A DNA stretch of 64,000 nucleotides. Source: Aplectana chamaeleonis. Lineage: Eukaryota > Nematoda > Chromadorea > Rhabditida > Cosmocercidae. Of this stretch, positions 57,184-64,000 are shown one piece after another (positions within the stretch are counted from its first letter, which is position 1; each line of letters opens with the position of its first letter). Below the pieces are notes generated by a model. The model was not told where the DNA came from. It was given only the letters and a program-made list of their open reading frames with translations, and searched no databases. The stretch spans positions 703,501 through 767,500 of the forward strand of contig JAPDOI010000181.1 in the NCBI GenBank assembly GCA_029168955.1, written 5' to 3'. The position numbers were made by a program, and so were the translations under genes.

Positions 57184-57839
57184 ATGAAGTCGCAAAAAAG
57201 AACACGCCTCGGTAAATATTTGGGATTGAGAACGACTGCTTGTAGGACTAGACGGAAGAGTATAGAGGAGTTTGAGGCCATTGAGACCTATTACCAAACG
57301 CCTAAACCCGTTAGTCGTGCAGAATATCCTGTGAATGCTGCTCATGTGTCGCCTTCTCGAATTCCACAAAAGCACGATCCGTCGATAATCACCCATCATT
57401 TCGATGCACGCGAAACGTTCCCGCTCGCGATCGCCGACGCATAGTAAGACTATACAATCTTTGCTGGAGATGTTTTCAGGAAGGACATTCTAGTAGAACT
57501 TGTGCATTCCCCTCCTGTGTCAAACGTGGATTCGACCACAACATCAAGCTTTGCGATAGGAGAGATAATTCACATTTTCCGGTAAGCAAGGCTCACCTGA
57601 GAGTCGAGATCGCGACCAAGATCGCGGTCGCTCGCCACATACGTCGCCACATGCTTATGGCTGGTCGCGGAGATCGCCTTTTAGACTCATCGCGAGGAAC
57701 TAATAGGATGTCCAGAAGCCCGTCTAGAGATAGTCGCGGCGACGAATCGTTTTGCAATCGCTCCGCTTATTCTGTAGCTCCGCGAACTGAAGTTACCTTT
57801 CATCAAAGCCCCAATCAGTCGTCAGAAAATCGATCATAG
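57184..57839 (+). pseudogene. Retroelement Gag fragment with zinc knuckle (BEL/Pao-like)
   Basis: The frame open from 57315 to 57839 holds a CCHC knuckle CWRCFQEGHSSRTC at 57462 onward, followed by CVKRGFDHNIKLC, a second knuckle in which one cysteine is arginine. A serine/arginine-rich tail follows. The preceding 57184-57444 stretch, in another frame, probably continues the same Gag, so one frameshift separates them. Weak protease-like sequence (VCSEVGFFID) near 58025 ends where the element at 58189 begins. Confidence 0.6.
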
Positions 57840-58188
57840 CTCAACAATATCAGCGAGAGGAGCTTAAATATCAATATAAAAGTAGATAACAAAATTTCGA
57901 CTAGTTTATACAATGAAACGGACGACTTCGATTTCCTCGTTAAGAAATTTCCGCAGTCAGATTACGCAGTTTCTGTTATCATCAAGGCTTCAACAATATA
58001 CACGGAGACCTTGAGGATAGCCAATGTCTGCTCTGAGGTGGGATTTTTTATTGATTAATTAGAAGACTCGAAAAATTCACTTTTGCATAATGGGTACTCT
58101 TCTAAATTCATTACTGTGAGCATAGTCAAATGTATCTATCGCAACAAAAAGTTTCATACAAATTTCTCCTGCCAGATGATCACAATAA

Positions 58189-59201
58189 GGGGGGAACCTT
58201 ACTTACATCGCGCCACGAAAATCGCGCGCGATGTGATTTGCTCTGCGATGTACATCGCGCCAACACATCGCATCGCGCTAAAGAGAAACCATAGTTCGAC
58301 GCCGTTTCGCGTCCTCATCCAAACATCATAAAAATATGAAAGAGCAGGGTTTTGAAAGTTTTCAAGCTTATTTTCGCAGTCGTTTCGATTTCGCAAAGTT
58401 TCTGCGCATAAAAGGGAAAAATGAATGAGACGTTTAAGTCTTCTGTTGAATAATATGTAAATAAAACGTTTAAATTGAAGAAACACGATGTTTCAGGGTC
58501 ATGGTAGGTTTAATCATGGTCGTGGCACGTTTCCAGATAAACAGAACGTGATTTGAATTGAAGTTTCCTCCTGAGTGAGCTGAGAAACGGCAGTGAAAGG
58601 AAGAATGATTAATAACGTGCTCGAAAAAATGTTCCGCAACATTTTTTTTCGATTGAAACCTCAGCTATTTTCACAAAAATTTGAGCATAGTGCTATAGCG
58701 GAGCTGCCGACGGACCACGACTTCCGCAGTCGAGTTTAGGATAGGGTAATACATTGAACACGGGAAGCTTCGAAATTCGTCCATCTGGCAGAGATTTCGA
58801 TTTTTTACAAGCGTGCGGTTCGAAGTGGCAGGCGATGCGTGCGAGTGAATGGTTTAACCGAGCTCAAGGAGACACAGAATGAAAAGGGAATAAAAGAAAG
58901 AAGAGGGAAAGATTGAAACAAGAGGAGGAAACCACGAAATTTCAAAAAGCTCCGCGATGTCCCCACATCGCAGTGCAGGGCGCTGCGATGTGATGGAATC
59001 GCGAACGCGCGCTAAACAGCAGGCATCGCGCAAAAAACCATGGTTTAGACGCGATGTGAGCGCGATGCCGTCGCGCGTAGCAGCTGCCACGCAAACGCCG
59101 CGTGCGACTGCTGACCTCACCGCGACTCCTCGATTCCTTTGTCGCGCCCGGCGACCAGTGCTACATCACCCTTCTGACATCGCTCCAAGTAAGGTTCCCC
59201 C
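58189..59201. mobile_element. Harbinger-like element with TAA duplication and ACATCGCG repeats
   Basis: GGGGGGAACCTTACTT and AAGTAAGGTTCCCCC are inverted ends and TAA flanks both (58186-58188 and 59202-59204). ACATCGCGC and its complement are repeated inside both ends. The 58655-58860 segment is a nested dispersed repeat related to 5300-5545. No transposase is visible. Confidence 0.72.
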
Positions 59202-59208
59202 TAAGATT

Positions 59209-59538
59209 ATCGTCAATCACTGGACGAGAGATCGCGGCGCCGCTGCTTGGCGGGAAAACTTGCGCGATCAATAGCCACTCTTCCTCCGTTTTCCCGCGCG
59301 CAATTTTTCCCGCCAAGCAGCGTCGCGGCGATCCCTCATCCGGTGATGGACGATAGGAAAGTTCTTGCCGCTATTTTATGATCGTTGGAGATATCGTCAG
59401 TCACTGGATGAGGGATCACCGCAACGCTGCTTGGCGGGAAAATTGCGCGATCAATAGCCACTTTCCCTTCGTTTTCCCGCGCGCAATTTTTTCCCGCCGA
59501 GCAGCGTCGCGGTGATCCCTCATCCAGTGCTGGACGAT
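59209..59538. repeat. Two tandem GC-rich foldbacks with TTCCCGCC motifs
   Basis: Two units of about 146 bp (59209-59354 and 59393-59538) are each palindromic, running from ATCGTCA inward to GCTTGGCGGGAAAA and out again through TTTTCCCGCC to GGACGAT. A spacer of about 38 bp separates them. Confidence 0.78.
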
Positions 59539-60399
59539 AGTTACACTCTAATCCTGATTCCGATTCCTCCTCCATACCACCATTTGTTTGACCACCGACA
59601 TGGTTCGACCTTATCGATCTCATTTTGGTTGAACTCTGGTTATTCCTCCCACCCACTCTTAGACTCCTTTTCCTTTTTTTCCACCATTTTTTTGCCTCTT
59701 TCTACGTAATATCCAATATAGCTCTTTACCAACATTTCTCGCTTAATTTTCTCTTCTCATTACTCTTTCTCATCGATAATTCTGTTCCTCACTGAGGAGC
59801 CGCGGCAGAATTGATCGATGAAGTTCGTCTACGGGAAGAGGCGAAATGGGCTTTATCAGCCTTTTTCCTCTACATCTATCTTTCCATCTTTCTTGAGTGG
59901 GATTAACAGAGGGGTTACACAAAAAAAAAAGGTTCTCCAAAGTTACCGTTCCGACTCCATGAGGGGGTTCTTTTGATTCGAAGTCTTCTCTTCGAATCCA
60001 AAACATGCAACAACTATGTTTTTGGTTTCAAATTGCTCATAACACTCGCCATCTTTAGGTTCCAAGTATGAGTGGGGTTACCAAAGGGGTCACACGAAAA
60101 ACAGCTCTCCAAAGTTACCGTTTTCGACGCCCTTCGATTCCTTCGATTTGTCGTGAGTGAATTAGTGGCTTCCAGAGAAAGCGAATCCAATCCAAACTTC
60201 ATCGGAAGCTCGAGCGGTGAGCCAAGCAACTCAATATGAGTATGCTTTCGAAAGGGTTTTTCTTGGTCTTTAATTGGTGCAAGCCTGCTATAACGAGGGT
60301 GTATGAAAGCCAGATAAGAGTCGTGATGGAGAGAGACAAACGCTCTTACCAGGTTGAATAAACTTGAACACAAGTTGTTAATTAATATTTCCTATGTTT
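59539..60399. other. No recognised gene
   Basis: The sequence is pyrimidine-rich from 59620 to 59780. A diverged direct duplication (CTCCAAAGTTACCGTT at 59936 and 60111, each after AGGGGT-ACAC) is visible. No gene or transposon end is recognised. Confidence 0.35.
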
Positions 60400-61120
60400 T
60401 TTAGCCAGGAAAGAAGCTCCATCTCGCCGCAGATGGAGCAGTAGAGGCTACTCTGCACTTATTGGTAAAGTAGTCGTTGTTGAAGCTAGAACAAAGCTAG
60501 TCCTGCGCACAGAAGTGCTCCACTCATCGCAAACGGGTGCAGACAGCTCACATTTCGCTTTGACCTGGTATCATGACGAGTATTTTTTCAGACGTAGTGA
60601 GCTCCCGTATGGAATTGGATGGAGTATGGCGTGCCCTGCGATGGATGGTTCAAAACGGCTTTGAAATAGGCTTCCTCACCACAGACCGAAGTCGCTCATA
60701 TGGCCCACTGCTCCGAGATCTAGAGGAAGGGAATGGAGCCATTAGCCATTACTACGATGGGTGACACATCGTGAAGTGGTTGGGCAACAATCTCTGAAAG
60801 GTTACTGAGCCTAGTGGAATTCGCATATATTGTGATGACATACTGTCTGCATTACAGGTTGCGAAACTGAAGGGATGCTATCCCATAAACCTGTGGATAG
60901 AAAAGGTCAAAACGCATATGTGGCATTCCATAGAATCGGGAACAGTAACGGGAGTGCCAGGTCCCCCCCCCCCGTTTTCAATCCTTGTCTAAGGCACGTT
61001 CGAGGCATCCACAAATGGAAAAAGGTTTGAACAGAAATTCAACATACCCTCTTCCCCCACTGTATGGACTCGTGGATCGTGGCCGAGTGTCCGAACAGCT
61101 ATTCGCCCAGAGGTTTGCTC
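60400..61120 (+). pseudogene. Decayed DDE-type transposase-like gene (TTDR...DGWH motifs)
   Basis: Frames in succession encode RGYSALIGKVVVVEARTKLV, then SSRMELDGVWRALRWMVQNG, GFLTTDRSRSYGPLLRDLEE, and HYYDG-stop-HIVKWLGNNL, where W of the DGWH motif is TGA at about 60762. LWIEKVKTHMWHSIESG and RGIHKWKK follow with further frame changes. The TTDR and D-x-WH motifs occur in a widespread animal family of DDE-transposase-derived proteins; I cannot name the superfamily. Several frameshifts make it a pseudogene unless introns are involved. Confidence 0.55.
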
Positions 61121-62117
61121 ATTCACAATGGGGGAGAGGCTCAATGAAATACTCATCACATCGTTGATTCTACATTACAGGATGAAAGCATCATGGGGCC
61201 ATTCAATAGGTGCTCCCACACGCCTCTTCCTGCTCGGAATGAAGACTCATTGGGCGCCCACGAAAAGGCGTACGCCACGTTCAGGGAGGTAGTTTTGAAA
61301 GGAAGTTTTCAAGAAGGCGTGGGGAAAGTACGGGGGCACGTCACGATGCGAAGCAAAAAATGCATGGGATAGGATATATTGTCGCAAGGAGATATTTTAG
61401 TAGGATTTTCATATAGACCCGAGCCATTGCCTTCTCATGCACCTTTTTCAGTCCGATTGCGACATATCCAATGTACACAATGATGGCTACGCTACACATC
61501 AATACGATTCGTCTGGCTGAGATAAGCGGGGAGAGAAGTGTTCTGAAGGAAACCCAAATACAGCGGAAGTACTTGGAACGCCAGTCCACTCTGCTATTGA
61601 AATCACCAGCGGAGCAGATATGGAGGCAATTCGTTCTGGAAGAAGCATTGAAAGAGCGGTTGCTGTCTCATGGAAGGAACGACCCTGAAGGCCCCCTCCC
61701 GTAAGACGTGCTCGACACTATAACCGCCGACGACGATTACGAAGTGGAGCTATGATGCCGTTTGTAGGGGAAAGTTTTCAATTTTGGTTGTACGTAGCTA
61801 GTAAAGAAGAAAATTGTGATCTACAAATGTTAGCCCTTGCTTTGAAATTTGACGATGGATATTTGGTTCCAGTTTCAGCTCGCAGGCTCACTTCTGTAGA
61901 TGGAACATGCCTAACATTAGTCGTGAACAGTCACTTGAAAAAAGTTCGCAACGCGGACAGGTTTCACTGAACTTTATTTCACATTCTAAACTTCACGCTG
62001 GCGCCACTCCTCTTCATTATCTTCCACACAATTCGCATCTAAGACCGCTTCCTCAAATCATGGCTATTACAGTATATATGGCATGGGAAAATGACCACTT
62101 TAGAATCACATTGAAAC
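61121..62117. other. Unassigned frames, no gene supported
   Basis: The minus frame 61341-61589 has a hydrophobic stretch (VLMCSVAIIVYIGYVAIGLK) and the plus frame 61471-61704 is charged. They overlap, and neither is recognised. The plus frame 61752-61970 is also unassigned. Confidence 0.25.
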
Positions 62118-62125
62118 ATGTATAC

Positions 62126-62991
62126 CAGGGGTGTGCATTTTCCGTTTACCGATTTACCGATTTTCCGGATTTACTAGTGTTTCTCGGTAAATTTTGATTT
62201 TCCGATTTACCGAGTTTTTCTCGAAATTTACCGAAATTTTTACCGAAAAAACTTCAGTGTTTTTGCCTGTGCGGCCTACTTCTTACTCGTATTTCACGGG
62301 TAAGCTACAGTTAAGGCATGCATTTGGCGCGACATTCTTCTTCATCCTTCTTTTTGTTACTCTTTTTTAACCCTTTGGCTTTTTTTTAAATGTTCAAACG
62401 ATCTCTTCACCTTTTGTGTCACGTGCTTTTTCTTATCGAAATACTACTCCAAGAAATACATAATTTATTCAAAAATGTCAACAGATTTGCTACGCAGCAG
62501 GGTCCTGAAGCAGATATTTCAATAACTGGAAAATTTATTTCCGAATCCCCCGACACAACTCTGCATCCACTGCCGTTCTGGAACGACTCCATTGTGAAAT
62601 CATCGTACCCGCAACTTTTCTCTTTGATCAATAAGTACTTTTGCGCGCCTCCTGGCACAGTTGAGGTGGAAAGGATGTTTTCCACAGCTGGACTGATTTT
62701 GAGTGACTGCAGAAAGGCCTTACCCACAGAAAATTTTGAAATGTTACTTTTTCTCAAAATTAACGTCCCGTTAATAAGGTTCAGCCATTGAGCTCAGTTT
62801 GATATGTAAAACTCACTCATATTTGCACTATAAATATTATCGGCCATTTGTGCTATCATATGGGATAGGCACCAAAAAGCAGAAGTCAGAATTTTCACCG
62901 AATTTTCCGTTTTTACAGTATTTACCGAAAAAAAAATCGGTAAAAAGTTTCGGTAAAAAATTTACCGAAAAGAATTTTCCGCACACCCCTG
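62126..62991 (+). mobile_element. Complete non-autonomous hAT element
   Basis: CAGGGGTGTGC and GCACACCCCTG are perfect inverted ends. The 8-bp duplication ATGTATAC is perfect (62118-62125 and 62992-62999). Subterminal TTTACCGA and TCGGTAAA repeats line both ends. At 866 bp it keeps only the transposase C-terminus, so it is an internal-deletion derivative. The end at 639-649 is a relative. Confidence 0.93.
62390..62791 (+). pseudogene. hAT transposase C-terminal dimerisation domain fragment
   Basis: The 133-codon frame ends with the hAT dimerisation signature: FWNDSIVKSSYPQLF, then KYFCAPPGTVEVERMFSTAG and RKALPTENFEMLLFLKIN. In intact hAT transposases of 600-700 residues this is the last 80 or so residues. 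The catalytic RNase H-like core is absent. Confidence 0.88.
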
Positions 62992-62999
62992 ATGTATAC

Positions 63000-64000
63000 A
63001 TCCCTTCGGTGGAGGGAAAAGCTGCCACTATGGCAGCACGTACGCAAGAGGGAAGTTCGAAGCGATTTTTCATTCCAAGTCGCCCGTAGGCCCACATCAC
63101 GAAGGCACGACAGGCATAATACCTATACACCCTGAACACAAGTTTCCACAATGTAATCTCATAAATCTGCCTTGCCTAATTCAACCCAAAACTTGTAACT
63201 TGCTAATTTCGGTCTTCGTGCGCGTCAGTCTTTCTGCCAGCTTGCCACCTGAAGCACTCAACTCAAACGGATAATACCTAAAACTTATCATGCAGCGAAA
63301 TTCGGCAACCAGGTGAAGTATCAAAACTGATTCACCACCGGGTCCAAGGCAACTTTTTCAAACTCGAGATGTTCCCCGATGCAGCGACCACTTTCGTTCA
63401 CCGTTTATCTAGACTTCTCTACCACCTCATTCGTGCGCAAGGCTTTGGTAGATTTACACAGGCCCCGCAAGAACCCCACTCTAAAGTGGATGTTCCATCT
63501 GACGGAAGTCTGCGGCCGAGAAGTAGGCATCGGCTTAAGACAAACCAGTTGGGTTATGGATAACGTTATTTTGAAAAGTAATTATTCACCTGGGATCATC
63601 AACAAGTCTTGGCTTCTTCTCCTGTTGCTCGTGAGCACCCTTTTGACTAATTCTGGGTCGGGGTTCTCCATGGGAACAGGACACGCCGCGCCTTCAAAGC
63701 TGTCTAACACGGGCCTTTCTAAAAATTTTAGTTTTGAACCTACTTTGAGATCTGTTTTGAGGAAGCGGCCGTAAAACGCATCACGCACTCATTAAGTAAA
63801 GCACATGGAAATTGGTTTATTAAATCCTCTACTAAGAAGACCGGAAAAGCAAGACACTTAATAGGAAAGAAACTCAAAGGAAACCGACACAAAATCAAGA
63901 AATGATCGCACCTCATTGCGACCTAAAACTGATAGCACGACGATGTATACAAAGCCGAGTTGCTGTGCACTCCGTTCCAAAAAAAGGATGAAACGCCTGC
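63000..64000. other. Window end, with a possible DDE transposase C-terminal scrap
   Basis: At 63379-63500 the plus strand reads TTSFVRKALVDLHRPRKNPT and LKWMF. The AL-ELHRPR-PTL-W-F pattern is found near the C-terminus of some IS4-like DDE transposases. The frame continues into unrelated sequence to 63774. Nothing else is recognised. Confidence 0.3.

Noticed and set aside
60961..60973. A run of C as a possible frameshift site in the transposase-like gene.
   Set aside because: The gene already has several stops and frame changes, and homopolymer length here may be a sequencing artefact.

Overview
The window looks like nuclear DNA of a parasitic nematode, most likely a clade V (strongylid, hookworm-like) worm. 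The evidence is small exons with TTTTCAG-type 3' splice sites, an M13 pe­ptidase gene of nematode style, an RTE-type LINE pseudogene, several mariner lineages, and dense TTAA- and hAT-type miniature elements. There are no prokaryotic operons, rRNA genes or CRISPR arrays.

The first 44 kb of the minus strand is one host gene. I assembled 22 small exons (50-308 bp) from about 44.2 kb down to 988. Every exon carries recognisable peptidase family M13 (neprilysin) sequence or joins in frame to one that does, and every internal splice phase agrees. The visible product is about 828 residues: a membrane-anchor exon at 43912-44219, the N-terminal cysteine/DFY region at 39761-39841, the M13 N domain in exons between 27.7 and 6.6 kb, and the M13 catalytic domain in exons between 6.1 and 1.0 kb. 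A stop codon and a polyadenylation signal close it near 975-990. Its zinc site is destroyed: HExxH reads QQLSR and GENxAD reads RGNMAD. It is therefore predicted to be a pseudoenzyme, although the frame is intact. The first coding exon, upstream of 44.2 kb, is not resolved.

Only about 2.5 kb of that 43 kb is coding. The introns are packed with repeats, often nested: TTAA-ended MITEs in several families, hAT elements with 8-bp target duplications, Harbinger-like MITEs with TTA or TGA duplications, a Tc1-like element bounded by 30-bp TIRs, three mariner remnants, and a 2.75-kb composite (28.4-31.2 kb) in which an RTE pseudogene and a spacerless palindrome lie between inverted tandem 144-bp units. 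A 5-kb cluster (34.5-39.7 kb) of ACATGTAATATAA-rich repeats lies in inverted and direct orientation.

From 46 to 64 kb I find no convincing host gene. This part holds a mariner C-terminal half flush against a TTAA MITE, a GA microsatellite, several TIR elements with distinctive subterminal repeats (GGCTATTTC, CGCGG, TTCGAATA, ACATCGCG), a zinc-knuckle retroelement Gag fragment, tandem GC-rich foldbacks, a decayed DDE-type transposase-like gene and a complete non-autonomous hAT element. Assignments rest on reading motifs, splice sites and terminal repeats by eye; no database search was possible.
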